From NCBI GenBank assembly GCA_965216945.1, contig CBDCGU010000003.1, positions 930,001-994,000 of the forward strand: a DNA stretch of 64,000 nucleotides. Direction: 5' to 3'. Positions within the stretch are counted from its first letter, which is position 1, and every line of letters starts with the position of its first letter. A model generated the notes under the pieces. It had not been told where the DNA came from and ran no database searches. It saw only the letters and a program-made list of their open reading frames with translations. Positions 16,783-25,554 of this stretch are shown here, piece after piece. The DNA comes from DATHZQ01 sp965216945 (GTDB lineage: Bacteria; Actinomycetota; Acidimicrobiia; Spongiisociales; UBA5794). The position numbers and the translations under genes are program-made.

Positions 16783-17502
16783 CTACGCCCGCCGTCCCGA
16801 CACCGCCCGCAGTGGAGCACCGAGTTGATGGACGGCGGTGCGGATGCCGGCGTTGTGCCACACGTTGCGGGCGTACCGCCACTGGCGTTTGGAGTCGATG
16901 CGTTCAGCCGTGTGGGTTACCTCTCCGTCGACGCAGAACCGAGCCGCCAGGGAGCGCAGGGTGTGATACCAGATCGCATCCTCCTTGCGGTCGAAGTACA
17001 GGGTGAAGACGAGGTCGTAGATGGGGTCGCTCGTTCGGAAGTAGGGCTGGACCTGGGCGACCGTGGTCCCGGCTTCGTCGTGGGCGCTGAACGTGATCCA
17101 TCCCGCAAAGATGTGGCCCTGCGGCAGGGCGAAGGCGAACGACTCGTCGTCGGCATACATCACCATGACGCCCGTCGACAGCTTCATCCCGCTCTGGCTG
17201 GCGTTGATGACTCCGACGTCTCCCGGCTCGAGGGCGGCGACTGGGCCGTAGAGGTGGGAGTTGTCCGGCCAGAACGTCGTGTACTCCGCCTTCCATGTCG
17301 CCACGACGTCCTGAGGAGTCGCGTCGGCGCCGGTCAGAGGCACCTGATACGTCTTGCGCCACAGCTGGCCGAAGCCCTGGAGGGCGCCAGACAGTTGCTT
17401 TCCCGACACGTTGAGATTCAGCGCCTGCGGGGGGAGATCTCCCACGGCGAGCTCTTCGACCGGCTTCGCCCAGCGCTCTTCACCCGTTGTCGCGTCGTTC
17501 AT
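16783..17502 (-). CDS. Unknown last protein of the partner-switching operon
   Basis: I do not recognise this 239-residue soluble protein. It lacks a signal peptide and membrane helices and is rich in aromatic residues, with alternating strands: GQLWRKTYQVPL, TTFWPDNSHLYGP, HIFAGWITFSAH, LVFTLYFDRKE. The strand-rich middle could form a START/SRPBCC-like cup, but I see no family signature. Its ATG at 17502 overlaps the second STAS gene (ATGA), so it is made with the signalling proteins. It may be their target or effector. Confidence 0.7.
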   Translation of the reverse strand: MNDATTGEERWAKPVEELAVGDLPPQALNLNVSGKQLSGALQGFGQLWRKTYQVPLTGADATPQDVVATWKAEYTTFWPDNSHLYGPVAALEPGDVGVINASQSGMKLSTGVMVMYADDESFAFALPQGHIFAGWITFSAHDEAGTTVAQVQPYFRTSDPIYDLVFTLYFDRKEDAIWYHTLRSLAARFCVDGEVTHTAERIDSKRQWRYARNVWHNAGIRTAVHQLGAPLRAVSGRRA

Positions 17503-17864
17503 CGTCGCCCTGCGTCGCTTGCGGCGACACCTTCGGCCTCGGCGTCGTAGATCGTGATGGCCTCGTCGAGCCGGGTGAGCCGGAAGATCTCCCGGTAGTG
17601 GTCGCTCAGGCCGAAGGCACCCAGCGTCTGCCCGTGGCGTTGCGTCCTCACGAGCAGCGTGACGAGCAGACCGATTCCCGAGCTGTTCATGTAGTCGAGT
17701 CCGCCGAAGTTCAGGAGCACGCCCGTGGCGCCGCGTCGGGTCGCTTGCTCGTGGGCGTCCTGGAGCACCCCCTCGGCGAATCGGGTGATCTCTCCTTCGA
17801 TGTCGATCACGGCGACTCGGTCCTCCGGATACCGGACGTTCATTGCAATCGATGCTTCAGGCAT
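17499..17864 (-). CDS. STAS-domain anti-sigma factor antagonist (second copy)
   Basis: A 121-residue STAS protein of the SpoIIAA/RsbV type. The phosphoacceptor loop is DYMNSSGIGLLVTLL, with the Ser pair in the expected place, and it carries the LSDHYREIFRLTRLDEAI stretch near the end. Such proteins bind an anti-sigma kinase when unphosphorylated. It closely parallels the preceding STAS protein, including the shared LSDHYREIF, so the two are probably duplicates. The ATG at 17864 follows a strong GGAGGAGG site and overlaps the previous gene by 8 bases. Confidence 0.9.
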   Translation of the reverse strand: MPEASIAMNVRYPEDRVAVIDIEGEITRFAEGVLQDAHEQATRRGATGVLLNFGGLDYMNSSGIGLLVTLLVRTQRHGQTLGAFGLSDHYREIFRLTRLDEAITIYDAEAEGVAASDAGRR

Positions 17865-18240
17865 GACGGCCTCCTCCCGGGGGATCGAACACGGTGGTCG
17901 CAAGCAGCGCCGTTGCCTCGTCGCCGACCACGGACATGAAGTCGACGAGTCGGGTGATCTCGAAGATCTCGCGATAGTGGTCGCTCAGCCCGCAGGCGAC
18001 GACGGGCACGCGCGCCGCTCGGGATCGACCGAGCAGGTCCACGATCAGGGCGATTCCGGTGCTGTTGATGAACTCGGTTGCCGCAAAGTTGAGCACGAGA
18101 CGTTGCGGGCTGCCCGCCAGCGCCTCACCCGTGACAGCTTCCAGGTCTTCGGCGGCGAAGGCGTTGATGTCGCCGGCGAGGTCGATGACCACCGAGTCCT
18201 CGGCGGGGCGTATCTCTGCCTCGAATCGGCTGCCGTTCAC
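17857..18240 (-). CDS. STAS-domain anti-sigma factor antagonist (first copy)
   Basis: A 127-residue STAS protein. Strand 1 reads SVVIDLAGDINAFAAEDL, and the phosphoacceptor loop is EFINSTGIALIVDLL with Ser-Thr before Gly. Later it has LSDHYREIFEITRLVDF, the same stretch as in its neighbour. It should cycle between phosphorylated and free forms under the kinase and phosphatase domains encoded just upstream. The GTG at 18240 overlaps that gene's stop as GTGA. Confidence 0.9.
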   Translation of the reverse strand: MNGSRFEAEIRPAEDSVVIDLAGDINAFAAEDLEAVTGEALAGSPQRLVLNFAATEFINSTGIALIVDLLGRSRAARVPVVACGLSDHYREIFEITRLVDFMSVVGDEATALLATTVFDPPGGGRHA

Positions 18241-19808
18241 GGCCTGCTCCTTTCAACGTCCATGACGAGGCGTAGCGTGCGTCGCTCGCCGTCGGTCATG
18301 ACCTTCAGCTCGTCCACCATGTGCTCGATGAGATAGACGCCCCAGCCCCTCGGCGCTTGCTCACCGGCCAGCTTGGCGGCGAGATCCGGACTCGTGGCCG
18401 CACCCATCTCACGATGCCCGCCCCGGTCGGTGACCTCGACAATCACGGACCGGGCCGACGCCAGCACCCGAATGTCGACCGGCACGTCTGCGCTGAAGCG
18501 GTTGCCGTGCTCGATCGCATTCATCACCGCCTCGGAGACCGCAGTCTCCAGCTTCTGTACCTGGGCGGGCTCCAGGTCGAGATCCTCGACGGCAGAGACG
18601 ACGCGGCGCACCGCCGCACGCTCGTTGCCCTCTTCGCTGGCGACCGAGAAGTCGGCCAGGATCTTGGTGCGGGCGTCGATCGACTGGGCGGCTTCTCCGG
18701 TGTGCTCGAAGCTGACGAGCGTCACGTCGTCCTCCACGTCGCCGCTGCCGTCGGTGAACTCGGCGAACTCGGCGAGGAGATAGTCGATGAGGCCGTCACC
18801 CCCGGGATACTTGCCGACGAGCCCCATCAGCCGGGGGAAGCCGAACATTTCGCCGGCCGCGCTCCGGGCCTCGGCGAGCCCGTCGGAGTGGAATAGGAGG
18901 GAGCTGCCGACCGCCACCTCGAAGTCGACCTGGTCGTAGGCAGCTTCTTTCATGAGACCGAGGGGGAGCCCGGTGGCACGGACCTCCATCACCCCGGACG
19001 CCGCCCGCAGGTACGGCAGGTTGTGCCCGGCGTTCGCCATGGTGAGCTTGCCGGATGCCGGGTCGAAGGTGGCGTACTGGCAGGTGACGAACATGTTGCG
19101 GGGGATGTCGGCCACCAGCGACGCATTGACCCGCTCCAGCACGTAGGCGGGCTCGCCGGCCTGCTGCGCCGCTTCCCGCAACAGGCTGCGGGTCGTCGCC
19201 ATGACGAGGGCCGCCGGCACGCCCTTGTCGGCGACGTCGCCGATCGCAAACCCGAGGCGGCCGTCTTCGAGGGGTACGAAGTCGTAGAAGTCGCCGCCCA
19301 CTTCTCGCGCCGACTGGTAGAACGTGCCGATCTTCCAGCCGTCCACCTCGGGCAGCTGTGCCGGCAGGAAGTTCTGCTGGATCAGCCGAGCGACGCGTAG
19401 CTCCTGGGCGATCCGTTCCCGCTCCCTCACCTCATCTGCCTGCGTCCGCATGAGCTCGGCGAGGCGCAGCGCGGGGGCGGCGCGGGTGGCGAGGCGTTGC
19501 AGCAGCCGCCGATCCTCCGAGTTGTACGGCCGGCCGCTGCGCCGCGGCCCCAGCGACAGGATGCCGACGAGCTCGCCTCCGGTGACGATCCCCACCGCCA
19601 ACTCCACTCCCGCCTCCCGCAGTGAGAGGACGAGCGGGGTTTCGACGTCGAAGGTGTCGACGTCGACCGGCGCATCGACGGTCATGAGATAGGCAACGAA
19701 CGGGTCGGTGGGATCGATCCGGTGGCGCGCCGCTGCCGGCGGCTCGCCGGCCGTCGCCGTCTCGCCGCCGTCCTGGCGACGACCCGAGCGGGCGCTCCAC
19801 CACCTCAC
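18237..19808 (-). CDS. GAF-PP2C (SpoIIE) phosphatase fused to HATPase_c anti-sigma kinase
   Basis: A 523-residue bifunctional signalling protein. Residues about 30-150 look like a GAF domain (GVELAVGIVTGGELVGILSL). A coiled linker (RERERIAQELRVARLIQQNF) and a PP2C/SpoIIE phosphatase follow (REVGGDFYDFVPL, AIGDVADKGVPAAL, SLLFHSDGLAEARS, DDVTLV). The C-terminus is an RsbW-like ATPase with the N box EAVMNAIEHGN, VTDRG and APRGWGVYLIEHMVDE. It could both phosphorylate and dephosphorylate the two STAS proteins. The GTG at 19808 overlaps the upstream stop (GTGA); the longer upstream frame is shadow. Confidence 0.92.
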   Translation of the reverse strand: MRWWSARSGRRQDGGETATAGEPPAAARHRIDPTDPFVAYLMTVDAPVDVDTFDVETPLVLSLREAGVELAVGIVTGGELVGILSLGPRRSGRPYNSEDRRLLQRLATRAAPALRLAELMRTQADEVRERERIAQELRVARLIQQNFLPAQLPEVDGWKIGTFYQSAREVGGDFYDFVPLEDGRLGFAIGDVADKGVPAALVMATTRSLLREAAQQAGEPAYVLERVNASLVADIPRNMFVTCQYATFDPASGKLTMANAGHNLPYLRAASGVMEVRATGLPLGLMKEAAYDQVDFEVAVGSSLLFHSDGLAEARSAAGEMFGFPRLMGLVGKYPGGDGLIDYLLAEFAEFTDGSGDVEDDVTLVSFEHTGEAAQSIDARTKILADFSVASEEGNERAAVRRVVSAVEDLDLEPAQVQKLETAVSEAVMNAIEHGNRFSADVPVDIRVLASARSVIVEVTDRGGHREMGAATSPDLAAKLAGEQAPRGWGVYLIEHMVDELKVMTDGERRTLRLVMDVERSRP

Positions 19809-21079
19809 GTCTCGGCCTCCCCTCGTGACACCGGGAGCCAGAGCTCGATCGTGGCCGGCTGGAAGGCGCCTTCGGCAGCGGCGATGAGGTCGGGGCCGAC
19901 GCTGTCGATGCGGCTGCGGGTGGCGAGCCGCTCGTCGAAATCGTCGAGCGAACGCTCCAGGTCCCATCGTTGCCTGAAGAACACCCGGTCCACGACCCGT
20001 TGCAGCCGCTCTCGCAGCGGCAGGAAGAGTGCGGCGGCAGCCCCCGTGGCGAGCACCAGGGCCAGGGTGTTGTCGCGGATGCCGAACGACTCGCTGGAAA
20101 TGGCCTGGAACATGGCGACGAGGGCGAAGTACGCGGCGAACAGCACCGACGTCAGCGTGAAGTACACGACCGTGCGATTGATCGCCAGGTCCAGGTCCCA
20201 CAGCCCGCGTTTCACGATCAGGTACACGAGCCCCAGCCCGAAGATGAGGGGCAGGGCAGCAACGAGAGATTCCACCAAGATTCGCCGCACCAGCTCACCC
20301 CCGGCCCGCGCCTGTGATTCCGACAGCGCAGCGAGCTGATCGGAGAACATGAGCACCGGAACGAAGATGGCGGCCATCACCGCGGTCAGGCCCAAGACGG
20401 CGCGGCGCGTCGGATCGTTGGTGCGCACCAGTTGCACCAACTGCACCAGCCAGCCTGCGGCAACCACGACGAGGACCCCAAGCGCCCCGGACTCCCACAA
20501 GGCGTCGTCTCCGACGAACACGAAGCCCGTGCCGAGCAGGATGAACCAGCCCGCGATCGCGAGGGCCAACCATCTGATGTTGCGGCCATCGGGAAGCACG
20601 AAGAGCATCCCCACCAGCGAGATGAAGAAGCTGATGCCCATCACGAGGGCGGCGATGCCGACGATGAGTGTGTCTTCTTCGAAGATCTCACCTGCTGTCA
20701 CCCCAAGCCCGGAAATGAGGAACCACGACACGAAGACGGCGGCCCAACCGCGCCGGGTCCGCCACACGAGCCATCCGACGAAAACCGAGCCGGTAAACAG
20801 CACGAGCATGCGGGAGACGACGAGGGCTCCGTGCCACTCGGCGCTGAGCCCGAGATCGGAGAGGGCGCGGAGCTGCGCGGATGAGAGGTGGTAATGCCCC
20901 GGGCCCCCGAACCAGGTGACGGGGCCTACTGTCGTCGCATCTCGCCACATGAGTCCCAGGCTGGCCGCAAGCAACACCGCGCCGCCCGCAGCCAGCACGA
21001 GCCACCACCACCGCGCCAGCCGGAGCGCGAGCCCGTCCGGTCGGGGATCTTGGGACAGCCACCTCACGAGCGCCCTCAC
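19805..21079 (-). CDS. Membrane sensor-like protein without catalytic domain (B)
   Basis: About 424 residues. Eight or nine hydrophobic segments are followed by a juxtamembrane stretch, RERLQRVVDRVFFRQRWDLE. A short helical and strand tail ends in ATIELWLPV. This matches the membrane sensor plus linker of ComP-like histidine kinases, where a GAF or kinase domain would follow. Here the chain ends, and the next gene, coupled by GTGA, starts with a GAF domain. I infer a sensor that signals to the phosphatase in trans. The start GTG at 21079 overlaps the upstream stop. Confidence 0.75.
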   Translation of the reverse strand: MRALVRWLSQDPRPDGLALRLARWWWLVLAAGGAVLLAASLGLMWRDATTVGPVTWFGGPGHYHLSSAQLRALSDLGLSAEWHGALVVSRMLVLFTGSVFVGWLVWRTRRGWAAVFVSWFLISGLGVTAGEIFEEDTLIVGIAALVMGISFFISLVGMLFVLPDGRNIRWLALAIAGWFILLGTGFVFVGDDALWESGALGVLVVVAAGWLVQLVQLVRTNDPTRRAVLGLTAVMAAIFVPVLMFSDQLAALSESQARAGGELVRRILVESLVAALPLIFGLGLVYLIVKRGLWDLDLAINRTVVYFTLTSVLFAAYFALVAMFQAISSESFGIRDNTLALVLATGAAAALFLPLRERLQRVVDRVFFRQRWDLERSLDDFDERLATRSRIDSVGPDLIAAAEGAFQPATIELWLPVSRGEAET

Positions 21080-22758
21080 CGTGCCACCTCCGTCGAGTCC
21101 GGGATCCACAACGCAACATCGACCGACCCGATGGAGGACTGCACGGCGTGGACCAGACGGTCCTGGACCGCCGCGCTTGTCAGCTCATCGCGGACGGACG
21201 CGGTGAACGAGGCCAGCACCTCGTCGGCTTGGGCCTTGGTGGGGAACCAGCGATGGTCGATCCAGGATTGAAAGCTGCGCCGCAGCGGGCGGTAGGACAC
21301 CGCGATCACGCTGGTGGCAACGAGGATGGCCAGCGGGCGTCCGGCATCGCCGAACACGACCCCGGAGACGGTCGTGGTGGCGATCACGATGGCGACGTAC
21401 ACGACCGCCAGCAGCGGCGTCACCATCGCCACCACGGCCGCCCGGTTCCAGAACAGCTTGATGTCCCACCATCCCTGACGCCGCACCAGATGCAGCACCC
21501 ACAGTCCCAGCAGCACGGGCGTCGCCAGGAACAGAGTGAGGTAGATCTGTTGCCACAGGAAGGCAGCGACGCTCATCCCGGCCGCGGCGTCATACAGCGC
21601 CTGCCCCGGCACGAGCCACAGGACCAGCACGATCATCGAAGCGAGGAGCAGGCGCGCCTCGCGTCGCTCCTCTGGTGACGCCTCCCGGTAACGGAAGACC
21701 TGCGACGCCATTGCGCCTCCCAGAACTCCAAGCGCACCCAGGGCGCCCGTCACCCACACCCAACCCTCGTCGCCGGACGACAGGAGCCACGCCGCCAGCA
21801 CCGCGGCCGCCGCAACACCCAACAGCTTGAGATACGTTCCTCGGAAGCGGCCATCGGGGAACGTATAGAGGAAGCCGCCGAACATGATGAATGTGAGAAC
21901 GCCCAGCGCATCCCCGACGAGGGCGGCAATATCGCCTATGCCGGCCACACTCTCGAAGCGAACGGTGCTGCCATCCCCGAACGTGACGAGGGGGGCGACG
22001 GCGATGACGAGCGTCACGAAGAGCGCGATCCAATGGCGCGGCCGCTTGGAGTAGATGAACCATGCGATGCCCAGCGCCGCCGCCGACACCAGGCCCTGGC
22101 GCACGACCACGAGCCACGGATACCAGTCGGGGACCGTCAGAGACCCGGCCGTCAACGCCAGAGCCGTTGCGGAGTTCAGGCGATAGAACCCGGGCTCACC
22201 GATCTCCTGCGGAGAGCCGGTGAAACCGGCGAGCTGGCTCGCTTCGATCCACAGACCGGCCAGGTAGACAACGGTGACGGCAGCCGTGAGCCCAAAGACC
22301 ACGAGCCAGGTCGCCCGTGTCGCACGCAGTCTCCGGCCGGCAAGCAGTCTCGGTTCCGAGCTCGGGGCGGCACTGCCCCGCAGCCGCCGCCTTGCTGCGA
22401 TCGTCACCAGCCAACCAACCCCCAGGGCCGCCAGGACCTGCGCCAGCGCAAGGCTCATCATGATCGGGATCCACAACCAGCTGTCTTCGAGCGGCTCTAT
22501 GAGCCCGGAGAGCGCAACGACGGCGGAGACGACCGGACCGAACAGCGCCAACAGCACCAGCGCCGCGATGATCCAGCGGCGCCGCCGTTGATACCACGGC
22601 TCGTAGACGTTCCCGTGCGCCTCGGCGGCCGCTCGGCGGCGGTCGATCACGCCGCCGGCGACGAGCCAGACGACGATGGGCGTCAGGGCCAGCCCAGCGA
22701 TCAGAAGGACATTCACCGCGGCCTCGATTCCACGCTCGATGTCATCATCACAGATCAC
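21076..22758 (-). CDS. Membrane sensor-like protein without catalytic domain (A)
   Basis: A 560-residue polytopic protein with about twelve hydrophobic segments. Its end, YRPLRRSFQSWIDHRWFPTK followed by a helix and SVDVALWIPD, parallels the end of the next gene's product. Both therefore look like paralogous sensor halves lacking a kinase. A periplasmic loop lies near SQLAGFTGSPQEIGEPGFYR. It is the first gene of the six-gene operon and diverges from the SARP gene. The GTG at 22758 is the first start; a GTG at 22716 (VNVLLIAG) is an alternative with less leader. Confidence 0.72.
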   Translation of the reverse strand: MICDDDIERGIEAAVNVLLIAGLALTPIVVWLVAGGVIDRRRAAAEAHGNVYEPWYQRRRRWIIAALVLLALFGPVVSAVVALSGLIEPLEDSWLWIPIMMSLALAQVLAALGVGWLVTIAARRRLRGSAAPSSEPRLLAGRRLRATRATWLVVFGLTAAVTVVYLAGLWIEASQLAGFTGSPQEIGEPGFYRLNSATALALTAGSLTVPDWYPWLVVVRQGLVSAAALGIAWFIYSKRPRHWIALFVTLVIAVAPLVTFGDGSTVRFESVAGIGDIAALVGDALGVLTFIMFGGFLYTFPDGRFRGTYLKLLGVAAAAVLAAWLLSSGDEGWVWVTGALGALGVLGGAMASQVFRYREASPEERREARLLLASMIVLVLWLVPGQALYDAAAGMSVAAFLWQQIYLTLFLATPVLLGLWVLHLVRRQGWWDIKLFWNRAAVVAMVTPLLAVVYVAIVIATTTVSGVVFGDAGRPLAILVATSVIAVSYRPLRRSFQSWIDHRWFPTKAQADEVLASFTASVRDELTSAAVQDRLVHAVQSSIGSVDVALWIPDSTEVAR

Positions 22759-22893
22759 ACCCTGCGGTGCGTGCGCACCGGAACCGTTACGAATCGCAAC
22801 CTGATGCCATCCCCGTGTCCCCTCACCGTTACGACACCTACGTTGCGCCCCGGTTCGTTGCGGTGAGTCATCGATTCGAGTAGAAAGCGGCCC
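22759..22893. promoter_or_regulatory. Divergent promoter region with inverted and direct repeats
   Basis: This 135-bp gap separates the signalling operon from the SARP gene. It holds a perfect inverted repeat GGTGCG-TG-CGCACC (22766-22779) and two direct copies of CGTTACGA (22785-22792 and 22827-22834). The copies start 42 bp apart, about four helical turns. The octamer also occurs at 26225-26232, before the next membrane gene. SARP proteins typically bind direct repeats, so autoregulation is plausible, but no binding is shown. Confidence 0.45.
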
Positions 22894-25554
22894 GTGCCCA
22901 CCTCAGTGCAGCTCTTCGGAGCACCCACGATCGTGCGCGACGGCGAGTCGCCGCGGATCGACACCCGAAAGGCAGTGGCGATCCTCGCCTATCTCGCCGT
23001 CGAAGGGCCCGCGGTGCGGCGCGACCGCCTGGCGTCGCTGCTGTGGCCCGAGTCGTCTCAAGACCGGGCCCGGGCGGTGCTGCGCCGCACGCTGACGTCA
23101 CTGCGCCGCGCCGTCGGGCGAGATGCCATTGCCGCCACCCGGGAGACGGTCGCCCTCGTCCCGACGGCCGTCACCGTCGACTGCATCGAGTTCGCCGAGG
23201 CTATGGCGGCCGGTGACCTCGCCACCTCGGCAGCCATCTACCGCGGTGAGTTCCTCGCCGGATTCTCGCTGCGAGACGCCCCGGATTTCGACGACTGGCA
23301 CCGTCTCGAATCCGATCGCTTCCGCCACGAGGCGGATCGGGCGCTCGAGGGGCTTGCGGCAAACGCGGCGGAGCGGGGCCATCTGGCCGAGGCGTTCGCA
23401 ACCGCGCAGCGTCGCATCAAGTTGGATCCGCTCAACGAGGACGCCTACCGGACGGCGATGCTGCTGGCAGCGAAGCAGGGCAAGGGCTCCGAGGCCGTGG
23501 CGCTCTATCGCACGTGCCTGCGGACTCTCGAGGAAGAGCTGGCGGTGGAACCCCTGCCGGCGACGGTCGCCGTGTACGAGGCGATCCGGAGGGGGGAGGT
23601 GCCGGCCGAACCGCAGCCCCGGCCCTCCGAGCCGCCGCTCGACGCCGCGGCACTGGCGGAACCGGCCCTCGTCGGGCGAGACGGCGAGCTGGCCCGGCTG
23701 GATGCTGCACTCATCACTCCGGGGGGGCGCGCCATTGCGGTCGCAGGCGGCCCGGGTACCGGCAAGACCAGACTGCTGGAGACCTGGCGGGGCGAACTCG
23801 AAGCCAGGGGACGGCGCGTCGTGCTCATCCGGTGCTTCGACGGAGAGCAGGGGCTTCCCTTCGCCCCGCTCCTCACCCTCGTGCGCCGTCTGGCGAGCGG
23901 GGACGACCCGCTCGCCTCCGAGCTGATACAGCTCCTCGCCGGACCCGACACGGATTCGAGCCACCGTGACGGACCGGGACGCCGGCTCGCCGCGTTCGAG
24001 GCGCTCCTGGCGCTGTTCGCCCGCGAAGGGCTGCGCGGCGGCGTACTCATCGTCGACGACGCCCACCTCGCCGACCCCTCGAGCCGCGAGTTCTTCACAT
24101 ATGTGGCCCGGAGGGTCGATCTGCTCGACTTGGTGGTGGTGCTGAGTACTGCGCCCGGGCTCGCCATGGGGCTCCGCGACGTCGCCCACGAGACCCTGTG
24201 GCTCGCTCCCCTCTCGGCCGGCGAGATCCGGCGTCTGGCTGATCTCCTCGCCGTCACCGACGAGAAGATCGTGGCCGAGACGGTCGAGACGACGGGAGGG
24301 ATTCCGGCTCTCGTGCTGGCGAGTCTCCAGCGCAGGGCTCCGGATCGGCCGGCGGCGGTCGCCACGCCCACACTCGATGCCCTCCCGGAGGCGGTGCGCC
24401 AGGTCATGGAAGCAGCCGCGACGGTGGATCGACCCGCCGACATCGCACTGCTCCAGCATGTCGCCGGCCGCAGCCTGGCCGAGATCGCGGGGGCGGTGGA
24501 GACCCTGGTGCAGAACCGCCTCGTCCGCTTCACCGCGGGAGGTACGGTCGAGCCGGCAGCCGCTCACGTCGTCGCAGAAGTGCTCACCGGGATCAACCCC
24601 GCACGCCGCCGCCTGCTCCACGACCGTGCCGCCGAGCGGCTGCAACGAACTCCGGGCAAGGAGGCCGAGGCGGCGCGCCATCACCACCTCGCCGGGAACG
24701 ACGCCGAGGCTGCCCGACTGTACGCAAGCGCTGCCGAACGGGCCGCGATGTCATCGGCCAATGCCGAGGCTGCCCGGCACCTGGGCCGTGCCCTTGCTCT
24801 CGGCCATCCGGACCCCGCGAGGCTGCACACTCTCTTGGGAGATGTGGAGAGCTTCGAAGGCAGGTACGCAGGGGCGCGGGCGGCATACGAGAAGGCGGCT
24901 GCACTCACGGCAGGGAACGAGCTCGCTCAGATCGAGCACAGGTTGGGTCTGCTGGCCCTGCGTCGCGGTGACCTGGCGGCGGCCGAGAGCCATCTGCGCT
25001 CCGGGCTGCTCGAGCTCGACGACGGCCCGGCGGTTCGATCCCGGATCCTGGCGGCGCTCGCCGTGGTGAGCGAACGGACGGGGAATACCGAGGAAGCCGG
25101 TTGCCTCGGGGCTGAGGCGGTGGCGACCGCATCGGAGTCGGGCGACGTCACGACCGAAGCCCAGGCGCACAACGTTGCCGGCCTGGCCGCCCTGGCGCGC
25201 GGAGATCATGCTTCCGCCGCCCGTGAGCTGCGCGATGCGCTGCGTCTCGGTGAGCTGGCGGGCTCGCCCGATGCGACGGCGGCAGCCCACAACGGGCTCG
25301 GCCTGCTCGCCATGGCACGCGACGATCCGGCCACCGCCCTAGGCCACTTCGAGGCGGCGGTGACGATTGTCGAACGAATCGCCGATCGGCACCACCTCGC
25401 CGTTGCCCTCAGCAACCTCGGGGACGCACAGCAGGCACTGGGAAAACGTGAGGCTGCCCAGGACGCGATCCGACGCTCGGCGACGCTGCTCGCCGACATC
25501 GGCGGTCACCCCGCAGAAGGTCGAGCGGGCGTATGGAGCCTCACGAGCTGGTAG
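22894..25554 (+). CDS. SARP-type transcriptional regulator with AAA ATPase and TPR
   Basis: An 886-residue regulator of the AfsR/large SARP type. An OmpR-like winged helix occupies about residues 1-95 and a BTAD domain 95-235. A STAND/AAA ATPase follows, with Walker A GGPGTGKTRLL near 285 and Walker B GVLIVDDAH near 384. TPR-like helices fill about 590-880 (LGLLALRRGDLAAAESHLRS, HNGLGLLAMARDDPATALGH). It probably activates nearby genes in response to ATP and a signal bound by the TPRs. The GTG at 22894 gives the usual short N-terminus. Its 3' end overlaps the convergent gene by 14 bp. Confidence 0.93.
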   Translation: MPTSVQLFGAPTIVRDGESPRIDTRKAVAILAYLAVEGPAVRRDRLASLLWPESSQDRARAVLRRTLTSLRRAVGRDAIAATRETVALVPTAVTVDCIEFAEAMAAGDLATSAAIYRGEFLAGFSLRDAPDFDDWHRLESDRFRHEADRALEGLAANAAERGHLAEAFATAQRRIKLDPLNEDAYRTAMLLAAKQGKGSEAVALYRTCLRTLEEELAVEPLPATVAVYEAIRRGEVPAEPQPRPSEPPLDAAALAEPALVGRDGELARLDAALITPGGRAIAVAGGPGTGKTRLLETWRGELEARGRRVVLIRCFDGEQGLPFAPLLTLVRRLASGDDPLASELIQLLAGPDTDSSHRDGPGRRLAAFEALLALFAREGLRGGVLIVDDAHLADPSSREFFTYVARRVDLLDLVVVLSTAPGLAMGLRDVAHETLWLAPLSAGEIRRLADLLAVTDEKIVAETVETTGGIPALVLASLQRRAPDRPAAVATPTLDALPEAVRQVMEAAATVDRPADIALLQHVAGRSLAEIAGAVETLVQNRLVRFTAGGTVEPAAAHVVAEVLTGINPARRRLLHDRAAERLQRTPGKEAEAARHHHLAGNDAEAARLYASAAERAAMSSANAEAARHLGRALALGHPDPARLHTLLGDVESFEGRYAGARAAYEKAAALTAGNELAQIEHRLGLLALRRGDLAAAESHLRSGLLELDDGPAVRSRILAALAVVSERTGNTEEAGCLGAEAVATASESGDVTTEAQAHNVAGLAALARGDHASAARELRDALRLGELAGSPDATAAAHNGLGLLAMARDDPATALGHFEAAVTIVERIADRHHLAVALSNLGDAQQALGKREAAQDAIRRSATLLADIGGHPAEGRAGVWSLTSW

